Assembly: GCA_934215475.1 (NCBI GenBank)
Contig: CAKPZY010000004.1
Span: 10,389 to 74,388 of the forward strand
DNA from: an uncultured Ligilactobacillus sp.
GTDB taxonomy: Bacteria > Bacillota > Bacilli > Lactobacillales > Lactobacillaceae
DNA length: 64,000 nt
Direction of reading: 5' to 3'
Below, piece by piece: positions 52,830 through 61,369 of the stretch. The position numbers were made by a program, and so were the translations under genes. The notes under the pieces are model-generated. The model was not told the origin of the DNA, did not search any database, and saw only the letters and a program-made list of their open reading frames with translations. Positions within the stretch are counted from its first letter, which is position 1; the number at the start of each line of letters is the position of its first letter.

Positions 52830-53936
52830 TTAATTGCTTTTGTTATTTTTAGCACTGATCCTAGCGATCACTTGTTGATGGTCCGCATAAGTTTGTGAAA
52901 AATAAACTTTACCAGTTTTAGTATCTGCGTAAAAATAGAGATATCCACGGTCCTTATCTTTTGGTGCCAAAACTGCCTTGATCGAAGACAGGCTTGGATC
53001 ATTAAATGGGCCCGGGCCAACTCCTTCATTTCTATAGAGATTATACGGAGAATCTACTTTAAGATCCTTATATGTGACGTTTTCTTTGTGCTTGTCTAAA
53101 GCGTAAAGTACTGAAATATCTGACTGCAATTTCATGTTACCCTCGAGACGATTTTCGAAAACGCCAGCAATCTTTTGCCGGTCTGCAGATGATTTACCTT
53201 CACGTTCTACCAAAGATGCCAAAGTCAAAACATATTGAACACTCTTTTTTTGTTTTTTAATTTGCGGATAATAGGGTTGCAACACCTGATCTGTCTTGGC
53301 GACCATTTCTTCCACCAACTGTTCTAGTGTTGTTTTTTTCGTTACCATGTAGGTTGCGGGATACAAATATCCTTCCAAAAGATACCTGACTCCCTTAGCA
53401 TTAACAGCTGACGAAAGTAAATCTGGATACTTGTCCTTGAGTGTATTAACAAATGTTTTATCATTTAACAGCTTTAAGAAAGCAGCTGACGAAAAACGAG
53501 TACTTTGCTCAACAGACTTAGCAACGGTTGGTGCGGTGACTCCCTCTTTGATCAGTACTTTCCCAGAGTTAAGTGGTTCGCTAGCCCCGCCTTTTTGTAA
53601 ACGATGCGAAATTTGATTTAAGGTCATGGATGGCTTTAAGGCATAATAGCCGGCTTTTAAATTCGAAACCTTTTTTGATTTAACATAATAATCAAAAATA
53701 AAACCACTTTTGACAACTTTCTTTTCTTCTAAGATAGAACCTATTTGTTTGCTTGTACTTCCCACTGGGACCTTAACTTCGATTTGTTTATTGGAATTGG
53801 GAGCTAATGGCTTCAAGCCCGCTTTGAAGTAGCTGTAACTTGCTACGGCAACGATCACCAATAGCACAATCACGACCGCGGTCACTGTTCCAATTACCCG
53901 CGATGCGAGCTTATTTTTTTTCCCTTGTGTCTCCAA
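52830..53936 (-). CDS. mltG: Endolytic murein transglycosylase MltG (YceG-like)
   Basis: Cuts nascent glycan strands at the membrane and so sets their length. The 368-residue protein has one membrane helix (VIGTVTAVVIVLLVIVAVASY, about 15-35). A LysM-like subdomain (VGSTSKQIGSILEEKKVVKSGFIFDYYV) follows. The catalytic domain has LTLASLVEREGKSSADRQKIAGVFENRL, whose Glu in VEREG is the catalytic residue, then LQSDISVLYAL and YNLYRNEGVGPGPFNDPSLSSIKA. Confidence 0.96.
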   Translation of the reverse strand: METQGKKNKLASRVIGTVTAVVIVLLVIVAVASYSYFKAGLKPLAPNSNKQIEVKVPVGSTSKQIGSILEEKKVVKSGFIFDYYVKSKKVSNLKAGYYALKPSMTLNQISHRLQKGGASEPLNSGKVLIKEGVTAPTVAKSVEQSTRFSSAAFLKLLNDKTFVNTLKDKYPDLLSSAVNAKGVRYLLEGYLYPATYMVTKKTTLEQLVEEMVAKTDQVLQPYYPQIKKQKKSVQYVLTLASLVEREGKSSADRQKIAGVFENRLEGNMKLQSDISVLYALDKHKENVTYKDLKVDSPYNLYRNEGVGPGPFNDPSLSSIKAVLAPKDKDRGYLYFYADTKTGKVYFSQTYADHQQVIARISAKNNKSN

Positions 53937-53966
53937 CCTTTACCCTCCTAAAAATCTTTCCAAACT

Positions 53967-53995
53967 AGTATACCAAATGAACTGATAAATGTATA
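53967..53995 (-). promoter_or_regulatory. Putative promoter of mltG-udk
   Basis: On the minus strand TATACA, 17-base spacer and TATACT, about 30 bases before the mltG start. Confidence 0.55.
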
Positions 53996-54177
53996 TAGTC
54001 CTTGATTTGTCGCTGTTTTCGTTTATGCCAACCTGTTAATTAGCATATTTCTTTGCCTGGGCACTTTTAGTAGCTGCCAATAGCTAATTCGCGTACTGAG
54101 GTCTTAAAATCAGCAATATTTCCACCAGAAGTCCAGCTAACGATAGATATCGCGTGAGAAAGTGACATTAAATTCAA

Positions 54178-54210
54178 AGAAAAGTCACAGCTGCTAAAAG
54201 CTGTGACTTC
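54178..54210 (-). terminator. Terminator after pheT
   Basis: AAGTCACAGCT and AGCTGTGACTT form a perfect 11-base-pair stem. On the minus strand it is followed by TTTCTTTG. It lies 76 bases after the pheT stop. Confidence 0.85.
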
Positions 54211-54285
54211 GTATTATTCTATGCATGCTCCCACTAAAATATGGTGTGAAACAAGCTTAACATTAAGTTAAATCACTGACATTAT

Positions 54286-56700
54286 TTAGCGTACGGTTAC
54301 TTCTAGTTCTTCTTGCAATTTTTGTACTGCTTTGTTGAATTCCGCAGTAACTTCCTCATCTTTCAATGTACCATTCTTATCTTGGTAAACTAAAGTATAA
54401 GCTAAGGATTTAAATCCTTTCCCGATATGTTCGCCTTTATAGTAATCAAATAGATGAACCTCTGTTAAATACTTACCGCCATTAGTCCAAATAGAAGTCA
54501 AGATCTGCTGGTTTGTGATCTCGTCTGGAACTGCCAAAGCAACATCACGGGTGATCGTTGGGTACTTGGAAATTTCGTGATAAACCAAGTTATTTTTAGG
54601 AGCTGCGATAACCTTTTCCAAATCTAGTTCAAAAACATACACTCGTTTTAATTTATATTCCTTAGCGAGCAATGGATGAATCTCTCCCACAAACCCCAAC
54701 AACTCACCGTTTAAGTAGATATTTGCAGTTCTGCCAGGATGCATCTCTTCATGTTTAGCAGTTGCTTCAAAACGAATGTTTCTTGTCAGACCCAAAGATG
54801 CAAGTAAGAAGGTTATGATGCCTTTTACCAAGTAGAAATCGACCGGCCGTTTATCATCGTGCCAAGTAGCTTGATGAAAAAGGCCTGTCAATGCCCCAGC
54901 TACATGTTCTACCTCACGTGGCCGTTCATCATGCTCTGTTCGGAAGAAAACACGCCCTTGCTCATACAAAGCCACATCTTTTACTTTATGGGAATTATTA
55001 TAAGCCACATCATCAAGCAGACCACTGATCAAGTTCATTCTTAAGGTTGTATGATCAGTACTCATAGGGAAATCAAGCTGAGTTTTGGCAGCTGGCTCCA
55101 AAGCAAATCGCTCCGCCTTTTTAGAAGTCGTCAATCCATATGATATTGCTTGATCTAAGCCGGCACTTTCTAACAACTGGCGTGTCTCACGAATAATTTT
55201 TTGAGTTTTAGTATATTTTCCTGGTGTTGCCTGACCCTCTGGTAGAGTTGCAGGCAATTTACCATAACCATACAAACGAGCAACTTCTTCGATCAAATCA
55301 GCTGCGATATCAATATCCCATCGTCTAACAGGAATTTCAACAGAAAATGTATCTTCGTTTTTGGTCGCAGGAAAGCCAAGTTTAGCAAAAATAGCTGCGA
55401 CCTCAGCATTATCTAATTGTGTACCAAGGGCGTGGTTGATCTGTTGTAAAGAAACTTCAACCTCCTTAGGCCTTTGGTCAGCATGTTCTTCGCCTGCGAC
55501 TCCCGCAATTATTTTCCCGTTACCTAATTTGGCAATCAGTGCCGCAGCCCTATCCAACGCTTCTTTGATGGTTGCTACGTTGATCCCGCGTTCAAACCTA
55601 ACCGAAGACTCCGAATGCAACTTTTCTCGCCGGGCAGTCTTGCGGATCCTCCGACCATCAAAGACGGCAGATTCCAATGCAATTGTTTGTGAATTAGAAT
55701 CGATCTGGGTATTTTCTCCACCCATGGCTCCAGCTAAGGCTACTGGTTTTTCTCCGTTTGTAATTACAATATCATTCTCTGTTAACTCTCTTTGTTCTCC
55801 GTCAAGCGTCGTCAACTTTTCGCCCTGTTTTGCTAAACGAACCAAGATGTTATTCGTGGCTAATTTATCATAATCAAAAGAATGCAATGGCTGCCCATAA
55901 TCCAATAGGATGTAGTTCGTAACGTCAACTACATTATTGACCGGGCGAATGCCTGCGTTCCATAAATGCTTTTGCAACCACAAAGGACTTTCTGTCACCG
56001 TGACATCACTAATGATTCGCATTAAGTATGATGGTGCCAATTCTTGTGGTGCCTGAACGGAAATATATTGATTGATATCAGTGCCGGCGCTTTCTTTAAA
56101 TTCAGGTTTAGGAAAGTGTATTTTTCGGTCATACAAAGCAGCGACTTCATAGGCTACTCCTCGCATACTCAGCAGGTCAGCACGATTAGGGGTGATATCT
56201 ACGCCGATAATATCTTCGTCCATACCAAGATATGGGAAAATAGAGTTCCCAGGAACAGCATCTTTTGGTAGTATATATATCCCGTCTGCATACTTTTTAG
56301 GGACGACACTTTCAGAGAAACCGATCTCTTGCAGTGAGCAAATCATGCCCATTGAAACTTCGCCGCGCATCTTAGACTTTTTTATTTTATTATGACCAGC
56401 GATCCATGAATTGGGTAAAGCGGCGATCACGTTTTGTCCTGCCTGGACATTAGGTGCGCCACAGACGATTTGATACGCCTTTTCTTCGCCTACATCGACT
56501 TGACAGATCTTTAAATGATCAGAATTTGGGTGCGGTACCAAGCTATCAATGTGTCCAACAACAATTTTCTTTTGTCCATCCTGTAACCGGGACAATTCAT
56601 CAATTTCAACCGTACTTAATTCAAGCTTGTCAGCCAGTGCTGCAGCATCGATGTCAGCGACGGGGACATATTCATTCAGCCATTTCTTTGAAACTTTCAT
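54286..56700 (-). CDS. pheT: Phenylalanine-tRNA ligase beta subunit
   Basis: Beta subunit of the heterotetrameric PheRS. It binds tRNA-Phe and edits Tyr-tRNA-Phe. The 804-residue protein begins MKVSKKWLNEYVP and has the tRNA-binding OB-fold near 40-150 (VVGHIDSLVPHPNSDHLKICQVD). The B3/B4 editing domain has GIRPVNNVVDVTNYILLDYGQPLHSFD. The catalytic-like core has DITPNRADLLS and ALYEQGRVFF. The C-terminal FDX-ACB domain has YPTITRDVALAVPDEI. The start ATG has AGAAAGG upstream. It begins 11 bases after pheS. Confidence 0.97.
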   Translation of the reverse strand: MKVSKKWLNEYVPVADIDAAALADKLELSTVEIDELSRLQDGQKKIVVGHIDSLVPHPNSDHLKICQVDVGEEKAYQIVCGAPNVQAGQNVIAALPNSWIAGHNKIKKSKMRGEVSMGMICSLQEIGFSESVVPKKYADGIYILPKDAVPGNSIFPYLGMDEDIIGVDITPNRADLLSMRGVAYEVAALYDRKIHFPKPEFKESAGTDINQYISVQAPQELAPSYLMRIISDVTVTESPLWLQKHLWNAGIRPVNNVVDVTNYILLDYGQPLHSFDYDKLATNNILVRLAKQGEKLTTLDGEQRELTENDIVITNGEKPVALAGAMGGENTQIDSNSQTIALESAVFDGRRIRKTARREKLHSESSVRFERGINVATIKEALDRAAALIAKLGNGKIIAGVAGEEHADQRPKEVEVSLQQINHALGTQLDNAEVAAIFAKLGFPATKNEDTFSVEIPVRRWDIDIAADLIEEVARLYGYGKLPATLPEGQATPGKYTKTQKIIRETRQLLESAGLDQAISYGLTTSKKAERFALEPAAKTQLDFPMSTDHTTLRMNLISGLLDDVAYNNSHKVKDVALYEQGRVFFRTEHDERPREVEHVAGALTGLFHQATWHDDKRPVDFYLVKGIITFLLASLGLTRNIRFEATAKHEEMHPGRTANIYLNGELLGFVGEIHPLLAKEYKLKRVYVFELDLEKVIAAPKNNLVYHEISKYPTITRDVALAVPDEITNQQILTSIWTNGGKYLTEVHLFDYYKGEHIGKGFKSLAYTLVYQDKNGTLKDEEVTAEFNKAVQKLQEELEVTVR

Positions 56701-56710
56701 TAAGAATAAC

Positions 56711-57760
56711 CTAACCTTTCTGCGAAAATTGTTCGAGAAAACGAACATCGTTCAAATAAAATTCGCGAATATCGTTTACTCCGTACTTCAACATGGCAAA
56801 TCTGTCCGGACCAAGCCCAAACGCAAAACCACCATAAACGTCAGGATCGATCCCTGCCATATGCAAGACGTTCGGATGGACCATGCCAGCTCCCAATGTT
56901 TCGATCCAGCCAGTGTATTTGCAGACTGCGCAGCCTTTGCCGCCGCATTTAAAACACGAAACATCCACTTCAGCTGAAGGTTCAGTAAAAGGGAAATAAC
57001 TGGGACGCATCCTGATCTCACGTTCTTCTCCAAAAAGAGTTTTAGCTACAAGCTGAAGTGTCCCTTTAAGATCGCCCATAGTTACATGTTTATCAATGAC
57101 TAATCCTTCGATTTGGTGAAACTGGTGCGAGTGAGTCGCATCATCCGTATCACGCCGGTATACCTTGCCTGGGGAGATCATTTTTAACGGGCCTTGTGAA
57201 AAATCATGCTTCTCCATGGTCCGCGCCTGCACTGGAGAGGTTTGAGTCCGCATTAAAATAGAATTTGTAATGTAAAACGTATCCTGCATATCCCTGGCAG
57301 GGTGATCCTTGGGCAAATTCAGCATTTCAAAATTGTAGTGATCTTCTTCGACTTCCGGCCCATCGACAACTTGGTAACCCAAGCCCAAAAACAATTTTTC
57401 AATTTGGTCGATAACTTGTTCAAGAACGTGCGGTTGTCCTTGCTTCACAGGGACTCCGGGTAAGGTAACATCGATTTTTTCTTGTTCTAACTTCGCGGCT
57501 GTTTTTTCAATTTCTAATTCGGACTGCCGTTGTGTTATAGCCGAATTGAGTTCATCGCGGACTTTATTAGCGAATTTACCGACTTTTGGTCTTTCATCGG
57601 CCGATAGTTCACGCATTCCCCGTAAGACCTCTGTCAGAGGCCCCTTTTTCCCTAAAACATATACCCTAATATCATTAACTTTTTTGATGTCAGTCGCTGC
57701 CTTAATTTCTTTTAAACTATGCTGTTTTAGTTCTTCAAGTCTGTCTTTTAGATCCATCAT
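56711..57760 (-). CDS. pheS: Phenylalanine-tRNA ligase alpha subunit
   Basis: Catalytic subunit that activates phenylalanine. The 349-residue protein has an N-terminal coiled coil ([19 protein letters not shown], then [18 protein letters not shown]) that reaches the tRNA. Class II motif 2 is [38 protein letters not shown] follows with a CxxC-type cluster ([17 protein letters not shown]), and motif 3 is [18 protein letters not shown]. Two adjacent ATG codons follow AAGGAAGG, so the second is an equally good start. The leader carries a T-box. Confidence 0.97.
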   Translation of the reverse strand: MMDLKDRLEELKQHSLKEIKAATDIKKVNDIRVYVLGKKGPLTEVLRGMRELSADERPKVGKFANKVRDELNSAITQRQSELEIEKTAAKLEQEKIDVTLPGVPVKQGQPHVLEQVIDQIEKLFLGLGYQVVDGPEVEEDHYNFEMLNLPKDHPARDMQDTFYITNSILMRTQTSPVQARTMEKHDFSQGPLKMISPGKVYRRDTDDATHSHQFHQIEGLVIDKHVTMGDLKGTLQLVAKTLFGEEREIRMRPSYFPFTEPSAEVDVSCFKCGGKGCAVCKYTGWIETLGAGMVHPNVLHMAGIDPDVYGGFAFGLGPDRFAMLKYGVNDIREFYLNDVRFLEQFSQKG

Positions 57761-57900
57761 TGTTCCTTCCTTAAATATTATTTATTTACCTTTTTTATTA
57801 TTATCCGTTCGACTTATGGATTTTTACTCGAGTGATCGATGCCTGGAATCTTGTTTGATCCTAACAAAATCAGTTAAGCCTAAATATTTTTGCAAAAAAA

Positions 57901-58154
57901 GAAAAAAGCTTCGTCCCTAAAAGGGACGAAGCTTCGCGGTACCACCCTTGTTTTACCGATGATCGTTTAATCATCGTCAACACTTGGTGCTTGATAACGA
58001 TCAGTGCCGACCGTCGCGCTTTTTACTATCAGCAGCTCCTAGCGCAAACTCGGGAAGTGAACTTCAACTGTGTGTCAAACGAAACGTTCTCAATTAACCG
58101 TTTCTCCCTGTGTCGACTAACAGCTTACTCTTTTCCGTCTTCGTTTCAAATATT
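57901..58154 (-). ncRNA. Phenylalanine T-box riboswitch of pheST
   Basis: On the minus strand the T-box sequence AAGGGTGGTACCGCG at 57935-57949 is followed by a terminator (AAGCTTCGTCCC with GGGACGAAGCTT, then six T). Upstream lie the long stem I and stem III regions (GTTGACGATGATT with AATCATCG-like arms). A UUC Phe codon in GAAGTTCACTT (codon at 58059-58061) is the likely specifier; this choice is inference from position. Confidence 0.92.
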
Positions 58155-58160
58155 ACTATT

Positions 58161-58189
58161 AGTTTACCTTCATTAAAATTGTTAGTCAA
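58161..58189 (-). promoter_or_regulatory. Promoter of pheST
   Basis: On the minus strand TTGACT, 17-base spacer and TAAACT, immediately after the HxlR gene stop codon. Confidence 0.8.
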
Positions 58190-58190
58190 G

Positions 58191-58541
58191 TTAGTTTTTA
58201 CAATCAGCTAATGTATACCACTTTTCTGCCCATCCATGTACTTGGCCAATAATGCCAGCTAAGTCTGCACCCTGTTCAGTTAGCTGATAAACATCCCGGC
58301 AACTGTCAACTAAAGGTGTTTTAGTGATCAAGCCTTCATTTTCCAGCTCTTTTAATCGTTCGACTAAAACACGATCACTGCACTTGTCAACATTCTTGGC
58401 AATATCTTTGAATCGTTGCGGCCCCTCAGCTAACAATACGTCAATAATCAAACCGTTCCATTTCTTGCCGAGAATACCGAATGTCTTTTCAAAACGAGGA
58501 CATAACTTATAATCATTAGCGCTTTTAACTATTGCTGCCAT
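58191..58541 (-). CDS. HxlR/YodB-family winged-helix transcription regulator
   Basis: A 116-residue MarR-like regulator of the HxlR family. It has CPRFEKTFGILGKKWNGLIIDVLLAEGPQRFKDIAKNV, the N-terminal winged helix. The recognition helix region is DRVLVERLKELENEGLI, followed by the wing. The cysteine just before PRFEKTF lies where YodB and HypR carry their redox-sensing cysteine, and three further cysteines are present. A redox or electrophile sensor is possible. A GGAGGTGA site precedes the ATG. It follows the HD gene beyond a terminator, and the targets are unknown. Confidence 0.88.
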   Translation of the reverse strand: MAAIVKSANDYKLCPRFEKTFGILGKKWNGLIIDVLLAEGPQRFKDIAKNVDKCSDRVLVERLKELENEGLITKTPLVDSCRDVYQLTEQGADLAGIIGQVHGWAEKWYTLADCKN

Positions 58542-58582
58542 AATCTTTCACCTCCAGGCAATTAAGCCCTGTCAGAGTATAC

Positions 58583-58612
58583 AAAAAGCTCGCGACCAAA
58601 GACCCCGAGCTT
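58583..58612 (-). terminator. Terminator after the HD-domain gene
   Basis: On the minus strand AAGCTCG pairs with CGAGCTT, with a 13-base loop and TTTTTG. It lies 31 bases after the stop. Confidence 0.82.
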
Positions 58613-58643
58613 CATTGGCTTTACGTCTATTATTATTTTACGC

Positions 58644-59153
58644 TTATTTACTTACTTTTGCAAAGCTTAATCTCTGTTTTAAGATATGTTCCATTTTTGT
58701 TGCTAGATGTCCGCTATATTCGCTGATAGCAGAATACTTGTCAACCGCTGTGACAATGTAACCTTCAGGATACTTAGGTGGGCAAATAGTTGCACCCCAC
58801 ATGTGTTTAACGATAATATCCCTTTCAAGTGGGGTCAGGTCGGTGATCCTCTCTGCGTTCCTGACTGCAATGCGTGGATGGATCCAAGCATGAGTACCAT
58901 TGTCAAACTTCGTTGTTCGCCAATCATAGTAAAATAAATCATGCAATAAACCTGCACGTGCTGTTGCTTTCGCGTTTAAGTGCATCTTTTTTGCAATAAG
59001 ATAGCTTGTGTATGAAACAGTGAGACAATGTTCTAAACGTGTGGTAGCGTGGTGCTGTTCATACTCGTTCAGTTTTTGAACTGCTGGTTCTTTCAGGAGT
59101 TCGCCAACATAACTCATATATTCAGGATCTTGTTTCCACTCGGCTTTGCTCAT
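58644..59153 (-). CDS. HD-domain phosphohydrolase-like protein
   Basis: A 169-residue protein with the HD metal-binding pattern: RLEHCLTVSYTSYLIAKK (first His) and AGLLHDLFYYDW (the HD pair) near 68-79. HPRIAVRNAERITDLTPLERDIIVKHMWGAT and YIVTAVDKYSAISEY carry the last Asp. HD proteins hydrolyse nucleotides or cyclic nucleotides; the substrate is not known. The N-terminus has no signal peptide, so it is cytosolic. It is preceded by a good promoter. Confidence 0.88.
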   Translation of the reverse strand: MSKAEWKQDPEYMSYVGELLKEPAVQKLNEYEQHHATTRLEHCLTVSYTSYLIAKKMHLNAKATARAGLLHDLFYYDWRTTKFDNGTHAWIHPRIAVRNAERITDLTPLERDIIVKHMWGATICPPKYPEGYIVTAVDKYSAISEYSGHLATKMEHILKQRLSFAKVSK

Positions 59154-59200
59154 AAAATTACTTTACCTCTCTTGGATATTTAATCAGTCTTCAAGTAAAA

Positions 59201-59229
59201 ATATTAGACTGACTTGTAATCAGTTGCAA
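59201..59229 (-). promoter_or_regulatory. Promoter of the HD-domain gene
   Basis: On the minus strand TTGCAA, 17-base spacer and TAATAT. The spacer holds an inverted repeat, ACTGA and TCAGT arms, that may be an operator. Confidence 0.7.
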
Positions 59230-59272
59230 GCATTATTTATAAAAATTGGTAATGTTTAGGTATTCTTAAGAA

Positions 59273-60046
59273 TTACTCCCTTAAAGCAAACATTAATATG
59301 CCCGCAGCAACAGCTACATTTAATGACTCTGCCTGTCCCTTCAAGGGAATATATAGATTCATAGTTGTTGCTTGCAGCATTTCTGGGCTCAATCCATTGC
59401 CTTCATTACCCATCACCAATCCAAAATTCTGATGTCTGCCCACCGAATCATAACTATTAGCCTTTTCGTTTAACTCACTGCCAAATACTGGATAATGTTG
59501 TTTTCTAAATGCCTGCGCCCATTCTTGCAGATCTCCTTGTACGATCTTGGTATGGAATTGACTTCCTTGCATCGCACGTACTAATTTCGGCTGATATAAA
59601 TCAACTGATCCCTGACTTAAAACTACACCAGTAAAGCCAGCTGCGTCCGCTGTTCTAACCATCGTACCGACATTTCCCGGATCTTGAATAGTATCTAGGA
59701 GAAGCCATGCGCCACTGACGCTGGTTGGGTCAACTGTTGGAACCTCATCTAGTTTGATGGTTGCAAAAATACCCTGCGGACTTGGGGTCGCACTTAATTG
59801 ATGGGCGACTTCAGCTGAGATCTCAATTAACTCAACATTTGCTGGTAAATTTTTTTGCAGGACGTCTTTTTGCAACTCCCCAGGTTGACCGATTATTTCA
59901 GCGATATCTTCATTGGCGGAAATAGCCTCTTTCACTAAATGCCAACCTTCAAGCAGATACTTTCCCTGCTTTTCCCGACCTTTTTTAGACTGTAATTTTT
60001 TCCAATTTTTGACTGTCTGGTTGCCTGTCGATTGAATATATTTCAT
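59273..60046 (-). CDS. TrmH/SpoU-family RNA methyltransferase
   Basis: A 257-residue 2'-O-ribose methyltransferase of the TrmH (RlmB-like) type, acting on rRNA or tRNA. The N-terminal substrate domain (KKGREKQGKYLLEGWHLVKEA) is followed by the knotted SPOUT domain. This has LLLDTIQDPGNVGTMVRTADAAGF, VLSQGSVDLYQPKLVRAMQGSQFHT, FGLVMGNEGNGLSPEM and LYIPLKGQAESLNVAVAAGILMF. The RNA target is not defined by sequence. It lies 49 bases after the unknown protein gene and may be co-transcribed with it. Confidence 0.92.
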   Translation of the reverse strand: MKYIQSTGNQTVKNWKKLQSKKGREKQGKYLLEGWHLVKEAISANEDIAEIIGQPGELQKDVLQKNLPANVELIEISAEVAHQLSATPSPQGIFATIKLDEVPTVDPTSVSGAWLLLDTIQDPGNVGTMVRTADAAGFTGVVLSQGSVDLYQPKLVRAMQGSQFHTKIVQGDLQEWAQAFRKQHYPVFGSELNEKANSYDSVGRHQNFGLVMGNEGNGLSPEMLQATTMNLYIPLKGQAESLNVAVAAGILMFALRE

Positions 60047-60095
60047 TTTAATTTTCCGTTCTCCATATAGTTTATCTGTAGCACTCTTTATTTAA

Positions 60096-60743
60096 TTAAG
60101 AAAGCTTTTTTGTGATACGTAAGACAGCTCGTTTTTTCCCGCTGACGTCTTGTTGTAGCCCGCTCACGACTTGTGCTTCATAGGTCGCAGCAATTTTCCT
60201 GATAAGTTCCGTATCAGTTGCCACTTCTTCAGTCGTTAACACAATGGATGTCACCGAATTACTATCGGGAACATAAAGAGCTCGGTATGAACTGCTAGGA
60301 ATTTTGCTTAAAGCCAAATCGCTATTGAAGAAGTGTAAACTGATCCTGGCTGTCGCATTCACACATTCTGCAGCTGTTTTAAAAAGTTCTTCTTCACTTC
60401 CAAAACTGATGCCTGGATTATGAAAAATAAAAGCTAAACCTTGCTCGGAAAAAGGTGCACAATCCAGCAAACGATAAGAGTTTCCCCGCTCTTCTTCTGA
60501 ATACAGCAGCAAGTATAGGTAGTTCAATTCGATTTTTCGTCCCCGCATATTCAACAAAGGTGTAATATCGCCCAAATAGTTGAGACGTTTTTCTTGTTTT
60601 AACTGACGGTATGAAATAACTTTTACCTTTAATGAGCTATTTTGTAGCTTCACCTTAACTATTTCTTCGAGGTATTTTTCAATATTTTCAATCATATAAA
60701 GTTCATAAACCGTTTTTCCTGCAGCTTGATATTTAATGTTCAC
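60096..60743 (-). CDS. Soluble protein of unknown function
   Basis: A 215-residue protein with no signal peptide or membrane segment. It has a helical start (YELYMIENIEKYLEEIVKVKL), mixed strand and helix in the middle (LNYLYLLLYSEEERGNSYRLLDC), and a basic C-terminus (SGKKRAVLRITKKLS). I do not recognise a family and see no catalytic motif. The start is GTG with GAGGTGA six bases before it. A TATAAT lies about 31 bases upstream. Beyond it, transcribed in the same direction, is a short structured RNA ending in a terminator. The gene is followed by the TrmH-type methyltransferase, which hints at an RNA-related role, but this is only context. Confidence 0.75.
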   Translation of the reverse strand: MNIKYQAAGKTVYELYMIENIEKYLEEIVKVKLQNSSLKVKVISYRQLKQEKRLNYLGDITPLLNMRGRKIELNYLYLLLYSEEERGNSYRLLDCAPFSEQGLAFIFHNPGISFGSEEELFKTAAECVNATARISLHFFNSDLALSKIPSSSYRALYVPDSNSVTSIVLTTEEVATDTELIRKIAATYEAQVVSGLQQDVSGKKRAVLRITKKLS

Positions 60744-60773
60744 AGTGACTCACCTCTCTCATGTGTTTTCTTC

Positions 60774-60779
60774 ATTATA
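60774..60779 (-). promoter_or_regulatory. Candidate -10 box of the unknown protein gene
   Basis: A perfect TATAAT on the minus strand about 31 bases upstream of the GTG start. The -35 region is poor. If used, the unknown gene has its own promoter and the upstream RNA is independent. Confidence 0.4.
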
Positions 60780-60827
60780 CAACGAACTTATTAGATCCGC
60801 ATATCAACGCCCATTTTTTATTCCAAT

Positions 60828-60937
60828 AAAAAAACCCTACTCCAATTTAGGAGCAAGGCCTTAGGGGTTGTATTAATTTGTTTAGGGGGACAAATTAAAT
60901 AGTTGTCAATTAAAGGTAAGCACCTTTAATGTCAACG
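60828..60937 (-). ncRNA. Candidate small RNA or leader RNA with three hairpins
   Basis: A minus-strand unit of about 110 nt runs from a strong promoter to an intrinsic terminator. The first hairpin has TTAAAGGT and ACCTTTAA arms with outer GTTG/CAAC pairing. The second has a perfect 9-base-pair stem, TTAATTTGT and ACAAATTAA, with the loop CCCCCTAA. The third is the terminator (CTCC/GGAG and CCCTA/TAGGG arms, then seven T), preceded by a second CCCCTAA. There is no ORF of note. C-rich loops are typical of Gram-positive regulatory RNAs that bind ribosome binding sites. I recognise no Rfam family. Confidence 0.65.
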
Positions 60938-60942
60938 GAGTA

Positions 60943-60971
60943 ATTATAGCACAGTCATATTTTATCGACAA
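60943..60971 (-). promoter_or_regulatory. Promoter of the candidate small RNA
   Basis: On the minus strand TTGTCG, 17-base spacer and a perfect TATAAT. Confidence 0.75.
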
Positions 60972-60999
60972 CCCTTTTATAAAGATGGAATGTTAAAAA

Positions 61000-61247
61000 C
61001 TTAAAGTATTTATCATAGCGGATCAAGATGGACTTCATTTCTTTGCAAGAAAAATTATGTTTGAATAATCCAGAGAATGTCATAGCTACTATGAAATTCT
61101 GCTCCAACAATCAGAATCCTGATCAGGAAAATGAGCCGCTTTTTTCTGATTGATCTAAACTTACCAACTTTAAAAATTTATTCTGAGTGTAAGAATTATA
61201 ACATATAAAATGTTTCGCGTTGGTTGGAAGAACATTTAAAACAAAAA
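61000..61247. other. Non-coding stretch with an inverted repeat
   Basis: CAATCAGAA (61108-61116) and TTCTGATTG (61144-61152) are perfect inverted arms. The loop holds the palindrome TCCTGATCAGGA. No T-run follows on either strand and no gene is convincing. A 60-codon minus-strand frame that reaches into this region from about 61305 has no ribosome binding site. Confidence 0.35.
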
Positions 61248-61363
61248 ATCCCGTCACATAAGCGACAGGAAGAACAGATATATATGTGCATAGCCAACAG
61301 AACAACCAAAAATATGTGAATATTAAGTGCTGTTACCAAAAGTGTCCTCTTTTAATTGACTAT
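61248..61363 (-). ncRNA. Short transcription unit, possibly encoding a small peptide
   Basis: A promoter (TGGAAA, 17 bases, TATAAT) and an intrinsic terminator frame a minus-strand unit of about 115 nt. The terminator has CCTGTCGC and GTGACGGG arms with two G-U pairs, then TTTTTTG. Within it AGAGGA is followed after six bases by TTG, opening a frame that reads MVTALNIHIFLVVLLAMHIY, then a Cys-rich part (CSSCRLC). The frame runs through the terminator to about 61190. It may be a small RNA, or a mini-gene like a type I toxin. The peptide is unproven. Confidence 0.45.
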
Positions 61364-61369
61364 GGGTGT

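Larger units (their letters stand above)
53937..54285. other. Intergenic region mltG / pheT
   Basis: Contains the putative mltG promoter and the pheT terminator. No other gene or repeat is seen in between. Confidence 0.5.

Noticed and set aside
55361-55873. 170-codon plus-strand open frame
   Set aside because: Antisense to the well-supported pheT gene. Composition is that of a shadow frame.
61123-61305. 60-codon minus-strand frame over the short terminator
   Set aside because: It starts at a TTG without a ribosome binding site and runs through an intrinsic terminator. The frame with AGAGGA in front is the better, though still doubtful, candidate.
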